From Platanthera guangdongensis (lineage: Eukaryota > Streptophyta > Magnoliopsida > Asparagales > Orchidaceae), in contig CM077167.1 in the NCBI GenBank assembly GCA_039583875.1, positions 152,537,010 through 152,601,009 of the forward strand: a DNA stretch of 64,000 nt. The letters are read 5' to 3'. This document shows positions 53,955-64,000 of this stretch, piece after piece (the stretch's first letter is position 1; the number at the start of each line of letters is the position of its first letter). Position numbers and translations under genes: made by a program. The notes beneath the pieces are model-generated. The model did no database searches. It saw only the letters and a program-made list of their open reading frames with translations, and was not told the DNA's origin.

Positions 53955-55566
53955 TGTTGAAATTTGTGAAGTGGAAGTGGGTGACGGGACAGGCCGCGCG
54001 GCCTGTGGCGGACAGCTTTGGCGGACTGGGAGGACTGGGCGGACTGAGGTTTGCGGCCTGGTGAAAAGTCTGGTGGAAGCCGGCTGTGTTCTGAGCGGGT
54101 TGTTGCATGGAGTCCGCGGTTTGGTGCGGCCTGGTATCTGCGGATAGAGAGGCTTGTGGACTGGTGCATTGCTCAGTGGCCGCGGGAGCAAGCTTGTGCT
54201 GATAGGCGGGTTGGCTCTTGTTCGCGGGAAGCTTGCGGACTGGCGTGTCCACGGTTCGGGCTGATGCGGACTGAGCTTAGAGCCTGGCTGAGGTCTTGTC
54301 GAGCTCTGGTGCACAGCAGGCGAGTTGCTGTGGAGATCGTTTGTGGCGGCCTGGTTTTTGGAGTCCGGGATTAGACTGCTGTGATAGGGCAGAGAGTGCG
54401 AGGAGCTCGCGGACTGTGGCGGTCTGCGCTGTGGTGTTTTAGCGGACTGGGGTTTTGCGTCCGCCAAGCTCGCATTAGCCCTTAATGGTTTTGGGCTTGG
54501 TCACACTTGGTGCCGAGTTCAGTGTGTCCGCCGTATCCGCCGAGTCCGCTGTGACCGGGCGGTCTGTTGCTAGCTGCCTTTGGTCGTGGACTTGTGACAG
54601 ATTGAGGTGTGAGTCTTGCGGACTGCCTCGGGTTGGTGCGGACAGCCATTGAAGGGGTTTGCTGTCCTGAAGCGGTTGGAGCTTTGCGGCTGATGATGCC
54701 TTGTCTGCTTAGCTTAGGCGGACTGGAGAGGGTTTGTCATTGGTTGCCTTGCTCCTGGCGGTTTTCCTTGGTGACCGGCTAAGTCCTCGCGGACTCAGCG
54801 GACGGTCCTTTGTATTCGCGTGGACTGGGGCGGTGTCGCTATCTCTTGGGCGGTGACCACACTCCTCACCTGGCCTATAAATAGGACCCCCTGGCATCTA
54901 CAGTAACCTAAGTAACATAGTGAACAGTAATTGGGTTGAGCGAAGTGCTGCGGTCTGTGTTGCCAGTCTGCGCGGATTATTTCAGGCTGACGGTTTGCTG
55001 TGTGCAGGTCGCGCGGATAACTTCAAGGAGCCAGGAGTTTGGCTGTGACTTCGGTCAGTGCTTGGAAGTGTGCGGTCTCTGCGGACTCAGCAGGAGGTCG
55101 CTCTGCGGCTTGTCAGTTCTGTTTCAACTTTGCCAGCTTCAATAACCTGCCCGCCGGCTTCAGGCAGTAGGGTGTTCCTCAGTTCTGGTTCAGCAGGAGG
55201 CGAATAACGGTGTGTCCGCGCGGCTTCGCGCTTCGGTGGACTCCGTGGTATTCGGCAGATTGCAGTTTAGGTCGGGCGCCTCGGCGACCTCGGCGGTCTC
55301 GGCGGACTCCGGTTTCTGTCCGCCCGGCTTGTTGTTTGGTTATTTCTGTTTACTGCTGTAATACTAGCGAAATCATGTCTCGCTATGTATGCCTCGGATT
55401 GTAAAGAAGTGAATGCATAAAAAGACCTTCTTGTGCTTCCATTGTTTTGTTGGGTGAAACCTCTAGTCCTTGGGTTTTCCGCAGGTTCAGCGTGCGAACT
55501 GGGTAGTTCCGAAGAGATTAATTTGGTGTTTGGGCTATCTTGCTGACCACGTTGAGAAAATTAACA
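53955..55566 (+). repeat. 5' LTR of element D (1612 bp)
   Basis: Its U3 (53990-54850) is dotted with GCGGACTG/CAGTCCGC-like words (for example near 54014, 54034, 54235, 54268, 54410, 54440, 54716). TATA box TATAAATA at 54876-54883, and the end GAGAAAATTAACA precedes the PBS. Confidence 0.93.
54876..54883 (+). promoter_or_regulatory. TATA box of element D 5' LTR
   Basis: TATAAATA in GGCCTATAAATAGGACC. The 3' LTR copy is at 60694-60701. Confidence 0.75.
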
Positions 55567-55582
55567 TGGTATCAGAGCCAGG
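55567..55582 (+). other. Primer-binding site of element D
   Basis: TGGTATCAGAGCCAGG directly after the LTR, a full match to the usual tRNA-iMet complement. Confidence 0.94.
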
Positions 55583-55643
55583 TTTCTGAGGTTCAGAGGT
55601 TAAGTTGCGTGAGCGGAGGTCAACCAGCGTTGTTACTCAGTGA

Positions 55644-56535
55644 TTGAGTGGTGATCAACCTGTATTGTTGCTCGGAGCTGCTGAAGGGTACCAACATGTG
55701 TTTGCAATGGAAGGAAGCTTTGCAAGAGGTCTTGGCATTGAACTCTTAACGCCGACTAACTTCAAGAAGTGGAAGTCGTGCATGAAGAGTTATCTTCTTG
55801 GCGAGGAGCTGTGGGAAGTCGTCGGTGGTGACGACAGACAGGAAGTTACTGCTGCTTTCGGTACTGCTGAGCAGGTGAGGCTCTGGAGAAGAACAAATGC
55901 TAAGGCGGAGTTCACTCTGAAGAGAGCCGTGTCTCCAGAACTGTTTGATCACATCGTTGGGTGTGAGTCGGCTGCTGATATTTGGACAACCATTGATGAG
56001 TTGTTCAATAGGAAGAATGTGGCGCGGCTTCAGTTCCTGGAGAATGAGTTGGCCAGGGCAACTCAGGGAGACCTTTCCATCTCCAAATACTTTTAAAGAT
56101 GAAGAGCTTGTGTGCTGAGCTGTCGGCACTGGATCCCGATGAGCCTATCTCTGAGGCAAAGATGAAAAGGCACATTATCCGCGGCTTGCGGAAGGAGTAT
56201 GTGGCCTTTGTTACATTTGTTCAAGGGTGGGCTACTCAGCCATCTCTGCTAGAGCTGGAGAATCTGCTTGCCTCGCAAGAGAGCTTAGCAAGGCAGATGG
56301 TTGGAGTGAACCTGAATCAGGAAGGCAGCGAAGCCCTCTTCTCAGGCAAGAAGAAGGGATGGGAAGGGAAGAAGAAGAAGAAGGTGCAGGCCGCTGGTGA
56401 GAAAGAGACTTCAACTTGATATCCGCCGGAGAGGAGCAATGCTCCTAAGGACTGGAAGAAGAATCTGAAGTGCTACCGGTGTCATCAGCGAGGGCACTTC
56501 AAGCGGGACTGCAAGGTCAAATTGCAGCCTGGGCA
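55644..56535 (+). pseudogene. gag: Gag of element D, one frameshift and one stop
   Basis: Two in-frame starts, 55644 and 55707 (MEGSFARGLGIELL). The second begins with the conserved gag text (LTPTNFKKWKSCMKSYLL) and is the likelier start. The frame is lost at the T/A-run near 56090, then continues 56099-56419 (SEAKMKRHIIRGLRKEY, basic KKKGWEGKKKKK), a TGA at 56417, and the knuckle CYRCHQRGHFKRDC at 56471-56512. One nucleocapsid box only, unlike B and C. Confidence 0.9.
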
Positions 56536-59500
56536 TGCTTCGGGAAAGGAGGAAGCTTGCTCAAGAAGTGAAGAATCAGAATGGAGAGGAGCTTTCTTGA
56601 CGGGCACTTGTGTCCGGGCCTTATCTGCTGAGGACTTCAACAGCGAGTGGATCATCGACTCCGGGTGTGGTCATCACCTCACCAGAGACAAATCGAAGTT
56701 CACCTCCATGCAGGCTTACTCAGGTAATGAAGCTATTATCACTGCTGATAATACTGTTTATGCAGTAGAGAAGGAGGGGGTCGTGTCTTTGGGTAGAGAT
56801 CAGGTGCCACTCACGTTAAGGAGTGTGTATCACGTGCCGGGCATGAAGAAGAACCTCTTCTCGGTGACCAACGCGGTGGACGCTGGGTATCACGTTCTAT
56901 TTGGAGCAACAGATATGAGGTTCCTTCGCAACGTATCAGCGGTGAAGGCTGATGTTGCTCATGTTGGGAGGAGGGGAAGAACTTGTTTGTTCTTTCCACC
57001 AGTGCTTATGTTGATAGGATGAGAGCCAATGATAGTGCGGCTATCTGGCATGAGAGGCTGGGGCATGTTGGCATGGACAAGCTGAAGGCAATAGCTAGTA
57101 GAAGTCTGGTGAGAGGATTGCTGATGTTGTCCCCCTTTGGTGATGGGCATGTTTGTGCGGGCTGTCAATATGGTAAGGCACATCGCCTTCCATTTGATAA
57201 ATCATAAACAAGGAGCAAGAAACCATTGGAGTGTATTCATGGCGACCTGATGGGACCGACGGTTACTGCCAACCTTGGTGGAAGCAAATACATGCTTGTC
57301 TTGGTTGATGACTACTCAAGGTATACTTGGGTGTACTTCTTAAAGGAGAAGTCGGAAGCTCGTTTGTTGTGTGTGAGTTCAAGGAGTTGGTAGAAGGCCG
57401 ACTTGGCTTGTGGATTAAGAAGCTTAGAACTGATAACGGGGGAGAGTTTGTCTCCTCTGAGTTTTCTAACTTTTACAGGAAGCACGGGATCCAACGAGAG
57501 CTTACTTGTGCCCACACTCCACAACAAAATGGGGTAGCGGAGCGGAAGATCCGTCATTTGACGGAAACCTGCAAATGCTGGCTTCATGCGAAAGATATCC
57601 CAAGGTCCTTTTGGGTGGAGGGAATGTCTTGTGCTGCTTATGTTATCAACCGGATGCCACTCAGCCCTATCAACATGAAGACTCCTGTTGAGCTGTTGCT
57701 GAAGGAGAAGCCGAGTGTTGGACACCTTCGGGTGTTCGGTTCAACTTGCTACGTGCATGTCCCGGATGCTTCACGGACAAAGCTGGATGCGAAGGCAAGG
57801 AAATTGTCTTTATGGCTACGATGAGCGGAAGAAGGGATGGAAATGCATGGACCCTGTGACGAAGAAGTTCGTGGTGTCAAGAGACGTTGTCTTTGACGAG
57901 CTGACGTCATATGGAGGTGGCTCGGTGGAGCTTACCGGAAGTAGCAAGGTTGATGAAGCACCGGTGGTGGCTGCTGAAGGCTTGGAAGAGGAGCTTGTTG
58001 TTCACCAGCAGCTCCAGTTGCTTCGAACTCCGAGGCTGAGCCTTCGGCTCAGGAAGCAGGGGGAGCACTGCTCAATGCTTGCCCCAGGTAGGAGTGGAGC
58101 CTGAAGAAGCAACGGAAGCCGTGAGCAAGGAGCCATGTCTTCGGAGATCGAAGAGGGTGGTTAAGCCATCGGCTCGGTACTGTGAAGGGAATGCAGTGAG
58201 CTTTGTCTCCTGCTTCTTTACAGGTCCTCTGGATGAGCGAGAGCCTGCAAACTTCAATGAGGCCACTGGAGTGAAGGAGTGGGAAGGTGCCATGAAAGAA
58301 GAGATTGATGCTCTGAAGAAGAATGAAACCTGGGATCTTGTGCCCAAGGTTGATGGCATTACTCCGGTTACTTGCAAGTGGGTGTATAAGTTGAAGAAGA
58401 AGGATGATGGGAGCATTGATCGATTCAAGGCTCGCCTGGTCGCTAGAGGATTCTCACAGCAGTATGGAGAAGACTATGAGGAGACATTTAGTCCAGTTGC
58501 AAAGATGACATCTGTAAGAGTGGTGATCGCCTTGGCTGCTAGCAAGGGATGGAGGTTGTGGCAACTCGATGTGAAGAATGCCTTTCTTTACGGTGCGATT
58601 GACAAGGATATCTTCATGGATCAGCCGCTTGGTTTTGTCTCTGAAAAGCATCCGGACTATGTCTGCAAACTCAGGAAGGCTCTCTACGGTTGAAGCAAGC
58701 TCTAAGCGTGGTATGGGAAGATTGCAGAGTACCTGCAATTCTGTGGATACTTTGCTTCCAACTCGGATTCAAGCTTGTTCGTCAAGAAGAGGGAGAGCTT
58801 CGGGTCTTGGTCCTGCTATATGTGGATGACATGATCATCACAGGAAATTCGGAGGAGAAGTAGCAAGGCTCAGAGCTGAGCTTGCTATACGCTTCGAGAT
58901 GAAAGACTTGGGGAGTTGCATCACTTTCTCGGTCTGGAAGTGGAGAGGAAGGAGTGCGGGATTCTCATTAGCCAGAAAGGGTATGCTGATCGTATTGTGA
59001 AGCGGTTTGGCATGGGCGAAGGGAAAAAGTGCTCTACTCCACTAGAATCTGGGCTGAAGCTTCGACGAGATGAGGGAAGGGTTCTTCATGATCCCTTGGT
59101 GTTCAGGGCTCTTGTTGGGAGCTTGATCTATCTGACAATTACAAGGCCGGATATAGCTTATGCTGTTGGCCGAGTAAGTCGGTATATGGCTGAACCAAGG
59201 CAATCTCATCTAGTGGCAGCAAAAGGAATTCTGAAGTATGTCAAAGTGACTTCTGACATGGGACTCCTCTATGGAAGGGATGCGGAGTTTGCGTTGCTCG
59301 GGTACACAGATGCTGACTATGGCAGTGATTCGGATGATCGAAGGTCTACTTCAGGTTATGTGTTCACTTGCGGTTCAGCTAGCATCTCGTGGTGTAGCAA
59401 GAAGCAGGACTCGGTGTCGGTTTCAACCACGGAGGCGGAGTATAAGGCTTCGGCCTTGGCTGCTCGGAAGCCGTTGGTTGATTTGTTGAGGACTTATAGA

Positions 59501-59786
59501 GGATGTCCATGAAGAAGTGCAAGGGCCTACTTTACTCCGGGGTGACAATGAGAGTGCTCTCAAACTGGTTAACAATCCAGTGTGTCACGCCAGGACCAAG
59601 CATATAGAGATTGATCACCATTTCATCAGGGAGAAGGTGTTGGAAGGATCTCTGCTGGTCGGGCATATTCGGAGTGAAGATAATCTTGCTGACATCTTCA
59701 CGAACCCGCTGTCGAAGGGGCCTTTTGAACGCTTGCGCAGCTTGCTGGGCTTGGTCACCACTTCTCACTTCAAGGGGGAGTGTTGA
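56522..59786 (+). pseudogene. pol: Pol of element D: protease, integrase, RT, RNase H
   Basis: Protease IIDSGCGHHLTRD at about 56651-56690. Integrase zinc region HERLGHVGM...CAGCQYGKAH (56983-57207), core GDLMGP, VDDYSRYTWV, DNGGEFVSSEF and NGVAERK (57327-57824). RT: TWDLVPKV, FKARLVARGFSQQYGEDYEE, WQLDVKNAFLYG (58079-58693), YVDD at 58819-58830. RNase H: GYTDADYGSDSDDRRSTSGY, VSTTEAEYKA, ARTKHIEIDHHFIREKV, EDNLADIFTNPLSKG (58916-59786). About seven frameshifts or stops split an otherwise complete polyprotein. It is the best conserved pol in the window. Confidence 0.94.
59772..59780 (+). other. Polypurine tract of element D
   Basis: AAGGGGGAG directly before the 3' LTR. Confidence 0.9.
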
Positions 59787-61388
59787 AATTGTGAAGGAAG
59801 TGGGTGACGGGACAGGCCGCGCGGCCTGTGGCGGACAGCTTTGGCAGACTGGGCAGACTGGGCAGACTGAGGTTTGCGGCCTGGTGAAACGTCTGGTGGA
59901 AGCCGGCTGTGTTCTGAGCGGGTTGTTGCATGGAGTCCGCGGTTTGGTGCGGCCTGGTATCTGCGGATAGAGAGGCTTGCGGACTGGTGCTTTGCTCAGT
60001 GGCCGCGGGTGCAAGCTTGTGCTGATAGGCGGGTTGGCTATTGTTCGCGGGAAGCTTGCGGACTGGCGTGTCCGCGGTTCGGGCTGATGCGGACTGAGCT
60101 TAGAGCTTGGCTGAGGCCTTGTCGAGCTCTGGTGGCACAGCATGCGAGTTGCTGTGGAGATCATTGTGGCGGCCTGGTTTTGGAGTCCGGGATTAGAGCG
60201 CTGTGATAGGGCAGGAGTGCGAGGAGCTCGCGGACTGTGGCGGTCTGCGCTGTGGTGTTTTGGCAGACTGGGGTTTGCGTCCGCCAAGCTCGCATTAGCC
60301 CTTAATGGTTTTGGGCTTGGTCACACTTGGTGCCGAGTTCAGTGTGTCCGCGTATCCGCCGAGTCCGCTGTGACCGGGCGGTCTGTTGCTAGCTACCTTT
60401 GGTCGTGGACTTGTGACGGATTGAGGTGTGAGTCTTGCGGACTGCCTCGGGTTGGTGCGGACAGCCATTGAAGGGGGTTTCTTGTCCTGAAGCGGTTGGA
60501 GCTTTGCGGGCTGATGTCTTGTCCGCTTAGCTTAGGCGGACTGGAGAAGGTTCGTCATTGGTTGCCTTGCTCCTGGCGGTTTTTCCTTGGTGACCGGCTA
60601 AGTCCTCGCGGACTCAGCGGACGGTCGTTTGTATTCGCGCGGACTGGGCGGTGTCGCTATCTCTTGGGCGGTGACCACACTCCTCACCTGGCCTATAAAT
60701 AGGACCCCCCTGGCACATCTACAGTAACCTAAGTAATGTGAGTGAACAGTAATTGGGTTGAGCGAGTGCTGCGGTCTGTGTTTGCCAGTCCCGCGGATTG
60801 TTTCAGGCTGACGGTTTGTTGTGTGCAGGTCGCGCAGATAACTTCAAGGAGCCAGGAGTTTGGCTGTGACTTCGGTCAGTGCTTGGAAGTGTGCGGTCTC
60901 TGCGGACTCAGCAGGAGGTCGCTCTGCGGCTTGTCAGTTCTGTTTCAACTTTGCAGCTTCAATAACCTGTCCGCGGCTTCAAGGGGTAGGGGTGTCCTCA
61001 GTTCGGGTTCAGCAGGAGGCGAATAACGGTGTGTCCGCGCGGCTTCGCAGCTTCGGCGGACTCCGTGGTATTCGGCGGATTGCAGTTTAGGTCGGGCGGC
61101 CTCAGCGACCTCGGCGGTCTCGGCGGACTCCGGTTTCTGTCCGCCCGGCTTGTTTTTTGTTTCTTTCTGTTTACAGCTGTAATACTAGCGAAATCATGTC
61201 TCGCTATGTATGCCTCGGATTGTAAAGAAGTGAATGCATAAAAAGACCTTCTTGTGCTTCCATTGTTTTGTTGGGTGAAACCTCTAGTCCTTGGGTTTTC
61301 CGCAGGTTCAGCGTGCGAACTGGGTAGTTCCGAAGAGATTAATTTGGTGTTTGGGCTATCTTGCTGACCACATTGAGAAAATTTAACA
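59781..61388 (+). repeat. 3' LTR of element D (1608 bp)
   Basis: Near-identical to 53955-55566, with the same GCGGACTG-rich U3, TATA box and U5 (GGTTTTCCGCAGGTTCAGCG). Confidence 0.94.
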
Positions 61389-62267
61389 GGGGAAACTCAT
61401 TAAAGCAAATATTCTCCAGCCGTTTTTCATTCTCCAGGAAGTCAGCAATCAATGCAGACAATTCAAAATTCAAAGGAGAATTTGACAGAGAATATAAAAG
61501 AGATTTTTCTCTTTTCAGTCGTGAGTAGTAGAAGTACAGTGATACAGAACCAGAAAACATACCGAAAATCCCCCAGACATTCTCTGTGCATAAAATACTT
61601 TGTTTTCTCCATGATCTTACTGAAGAAGAAGAATAACAACAATCACTATCAAGAGTCTTCTTCAACTTCAACTCCAGGATATTTCAAGGACAACAATCTC
61701 TGAATCAGTCAGAAGTTCCTGGATCATTTCAAGTCAAGGTTGAAGACCTACACCATGTGCAAGGCTCCAAGTGATTCTGAAGGAGTCTTGACAACAACAA
61801 TCCACTAACTCTTCTCAATTGTTTAAGAAAGAGAAGACACCATCAAATCTCTCTCCCCCCTCCTGTATAAAAGGTTTATTAACTCCCTTCAAAAGTTTAT
61901 TTGATTTTTGGGCACCTGATCAAAAGCTCAAAGGGTTATGGGATCTCCCTGGAAATAGATCTTGTGGTGGCAGTCACATAATCAAAAACTTGCTATTGGA
62001 TTCCAACTAGGGTGGTAGAAGAGTGGATGTACCCAGGTTGGGGAACCACTATAAATTCTTATGTCGTCTGGTTGCCTATTTTCTTTGTGTTGTGATATAC
62101 TATTGTGCTGTGTTAGAATAGATTAAATTAGACTATTTTCTCCTTTCTGTTATTATTATTGGTATCACATACTTTTTACTCTGATAAAGTCTAAAACAGC
62201 CAAAAAGTTTTATTACTCTATTCACCCCCCCCCTCTAGATTAAATCAGATCGAACCCCCATCTTTCA
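61389..62267 (+). repeat. 3' LTR of element B, right part
   Basis: Begins with the second GGGGA, then AAACTCATTAAAGCAAATAT, matching 29660 onward, to ...CCATCTTTCA at 62267. It is followed by the second GAGCT and gag of A. Confidence 0.93.
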
Positions 62268-63750
62268 GAGCTAACGGACGGAGAATTTTACCTCATCTCC
62301 AAACAATTCAAGAAGTTACTGAGCAAGAGTAGACAAATGAAAAATATGTCATCCTCTTCAGATTCAAGAAGATCATATTGTGACAGTGATCGTACCAAGA
62401 AAAGCTATAACAAGGAGGACAGGTATAAATCCAAATCTAACAAACGGTTTTCCTCTAACGTTGTTTGCTACTGCTGTAATAAATCAGGACACATGATTAC
62501 GAATTGTCCTTACAAGAAGAAGTATATCTCCAGGAAGGACGAGAAGAGATCCTTTATAGGTAAGAAGAAAGAAGAAAAGAGCTTCGTATCCAAAAAGTCT
62601 AAGACTCTCAATGACAGTGACTCAAGTGAGTCGAGCTCTGAAAACAAAGAAGATTACTTTGGACTTATAGCTCAATCTGATGAGGAAGTGGGCGACTCCG
62701 AGTACCATGGGAAGGTAAACTCGCACACTATTCTCTCATAATCTGAAAATTCCACTAATGGTCATCAGGACTATTCATATGATGAGGACGAATCAGAATT
62801 GATGGCACAGTACAAGCACTTATTAAAGGTTTTCGACAAATGCCGTAAGGTAGTACGGAAGTAGGTAAAAGAGATTGCCTCCCTCAAGGCAATGGAAGCC
62901 AATCTGAAGGAAGAAATTGCACAATTGCTTCCTCTCAGAGATGAAGTCCACTCCTTGAAAGAGGAATTCAAGGGCTCTGTTGAAACATTAAGTCTGAAGG
63001 AAAAATATCTTGATGAGCTTGAAGAAAAGTTCGCGGTGGAGAGAAAACTCGTTGAGAGTTACTCCAAGCTGAAGTCTGTTCTATCTCATTGTTGAGTTCT
63101 CAGCTCAGAAGAAGGGTAGTGGTCTTGGCCACGTCAGCAGAAAGGGCAAGGATGGCAAGAATGCTAGCACCAAAGAAAAGGGGAAGGCACCCATGGTTCA
63201 ACACTCATTCAGGAAAGTAATCTTCCCGACAAACAAGTTTGACCTTGAGTCGTCCTATGGTCATCATGCTTGGCCTACTTATGTAGAGCCCAAGAATAGA
63301 TACCAGGGATGGACCCATCCCCGTGACATTGTTGCCAGCATGTTCAAAGCACCTTTTGAAGATATTTAGATGAAGATTTATGATCCGTATGTACATGGCC
63401 ATAACAATAAGAAGGCACCAAAATCTAAATCTGTTGTGCCTAAGAGTAAAGATATGGGAAGCCCCTGTGTATCCTGCAATCAGGAGGCCTCCACCTCTAA
63501 GAATGCCGCCCTTGCTAGAAATCATGTTCAAAGGGTGAAGTAGGAGTACAAAAGGAGGTACAACAGGTTTGATTCTTGGTTATGTGGCAAAACTGGTCAC
63601 TTTGGCGCAGATTATTGGTACAACCCTGCCAATTCTGTAACCCCACGAGTTAGCAATGCAAGACCGACCACTCATAAGGTTAATGTTCATAGTGGTGTTC
63701 AGCTGACCAGGAATCAAGGACCCAAATACGTTTGGGTTCCTAACGTAAAA
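62268..63750 (+). pseudogene. gag: Gag of element A, C-terminal part
   Basis: Continues in phase from 28955: GEFYLISKQFKKLLS, knuckle CYCCNKSGHMITNC at about 62467-62508, basic/serine stretch, then stops at 62739 and about 62862 within an otherwise open frame (coiled-coil-like LKEEIAQLLPLRDEVHSLKE). A frameshift lies near 63090. The second knuckle is reduced to SWLCGKTGHFGADYW (about 63574-63618), with both outer Cys positions lost. It ends at GPKYVWVPNVK before the protease. Confidence 0.88.
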
Positions 63751-64000
63751 TGATTTGTTTTGCAAGTATGTCCAAAGACAATAGAACTCTGATCTGGTAT
63801 TTGGACAGTGGATGTTGTCGGCACATGATAGGGAAAAGAAGCCTTTTGCGTGACTCTATGCTAGTCAAAGACGGACCAAATTTAATCTTTGGAGGTTCAC
63901 ACAGGGGAACAATAAAAGGTTTTGGTATGATTTCCAACGGCATATACTCTTATACAGATGTTGCTTATGTTGAATGATTACACCATAATCTCATAAGCAT
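63750..64000 (+). pseudogene. pol: Start of pol of element A: aspartic protease (runs off window)
   Basis: WYLDSGCCRHMIGKRSLL with active-site DSG, then DGPNLIFGGSHRGTIKGFG and, after a TGA at about 63975, the text LHHNLIS of the pre-integrase region. Integrase and RT should follow beyond the window. Confidence 0.88.

Larger units (their letters stand above)
53955..61388 (+). mobile_element. Ty1/copia element D (7.43 kb), nested in the 3' LTR of B
   Basis: Flanked by GGGGA (53950-53954 and 61389-61393). LTRs 53955-55566 and 59781-61388 begin TGTTGAAAT and end TTAACA. PBS and PPT are intact. gag-pol in copia order without a third ORF. Base composition is visibly more GC-rich than B or C. LTRs differ mainly by single-base indels and few substitutions, so this is likely the most recent of the large insertions. 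Confidence 0.94.
28956..62267 (+). mobile_element. Ty1/copia element B (SIRE-like), carrying three nested insertions
   Basis: 5' LTR 28956-30540, PBS 30543, gag, protease, integrase, first part of RT to 34898, [element C], rest of RT and RNase H 47744-48804, motif array, third ORF 49194-53078 containing [hAT], purine tract 53235-53248, 3' LTR 53249-62267 containing [element D]. Removing nested elements and their duplications leaves about 12.0 kb. All coding parts carry stops or frameshifts. Confidence 0.9.
26451..64000 (+). mobile_element. Ty1/copia element A (SIRE/Maximus-like), outer host of the nest
   Basis: LTR 26451-28061, PBS, gag 28168-28955, then interrupted by element B (28956-62267, duplication GAGCT). 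Gag resumes at 62268 in the same reading phase and runs to the aspartic protease near 63800-63880 at the window end. The remaining pol and 3' LTR lie to the right. Gag and parts of the LTR are homologous to element E. Confidence 0.85.

Overview
This window looks like nuclear DNA of a flowering plant. It is almost entirely nested LTR retrotransposons, with plant-type tRNA-Met primer-binding sites (TGGTATCAGAG), LTR TATA boxes, hAT, Helitron-like and foldback DNA elements, and a tRNA-derived SINE. The only recognisable host-type gene is a broken mannose-binding (GNA-type) lectin. That family is most typical of monocots, so a monocot is my inference and not a demonstrated fact. No rRNA, tRNA, CRISPR array or intact host gene was found.

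Layout. 1-5820: a Ty3/gypsy element on the minus strand with about 2.25 kb LTRs and only a gag between them (TR-GAG type), left LTR cut by the window edge. It sits in the second zinc knuckle of a minus-strand Ty1/copia element (E, 5821-9924: gag, PBS, LTR). 9926-10135: SINE-like unit. 10136-10646 and 19765-19860: two halves of a plus-strand copia integrase fragment (G), split by a Ty3/gypsy element (F, 10647-19764, TSD ATATG). F has gag but no pol and carries about 31 copies of a ~79 bp satellite, interrupted by a 2.8 kb solo LTR (12748-15554, TSD CATAT). 19861-22068: part of an F-like element. 22075-22449: foldback MITE. 22500-25105: three Helitron-like elements with (TA)n tracts between them, long GC-rich palindromes and arrays of GCGAAGC mini-hairpins. 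25652-26128: lectin pseudogene. 26451 to the window end: copia element A (SIRE/Maximus-like), interrupted in gag by copia element B (28956-62267, TSD GAGCT). B is itself interrupted by copia element C in its reverse transcriptase (34899-47738), by an hAT-type element (50332-51333, TSD GCTCCAGA) in its third ORF, and by copia element D (53955-61388, TSD GGGGA) in its 3' LTR. Without these insertions B is about 12.0 kb, close to C (12.84 kb).

How it fits together. None of the retroelements is intact as read: each coding region has stops or frameshifts. D has the cleanest LTR pair and is probably the youngest large insertion. The most unusual pattern is shared across unrelated families: the LTR upstream region of every LTR family here holds a dispersed array of a short, CpG-containing motif private to that family. 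Examples are CTACTCGAGTA in E, GAATTCGCCGAGTATC in A, CAGCTCGACGAA in B, GTGTCGACAC in C, GCGGACTG in D, GACACGGGCGTGTC in the TR-GAG and solo LTRs, and TTGGCGAGAC in F. In B and C the same private motif reappears directly upstream of the third (envelope-like) ORF, and in C that internal array is followed by a TATA box and a plausible start codon. This suggests motif-driven promoters in both the LTR and the body of the element.
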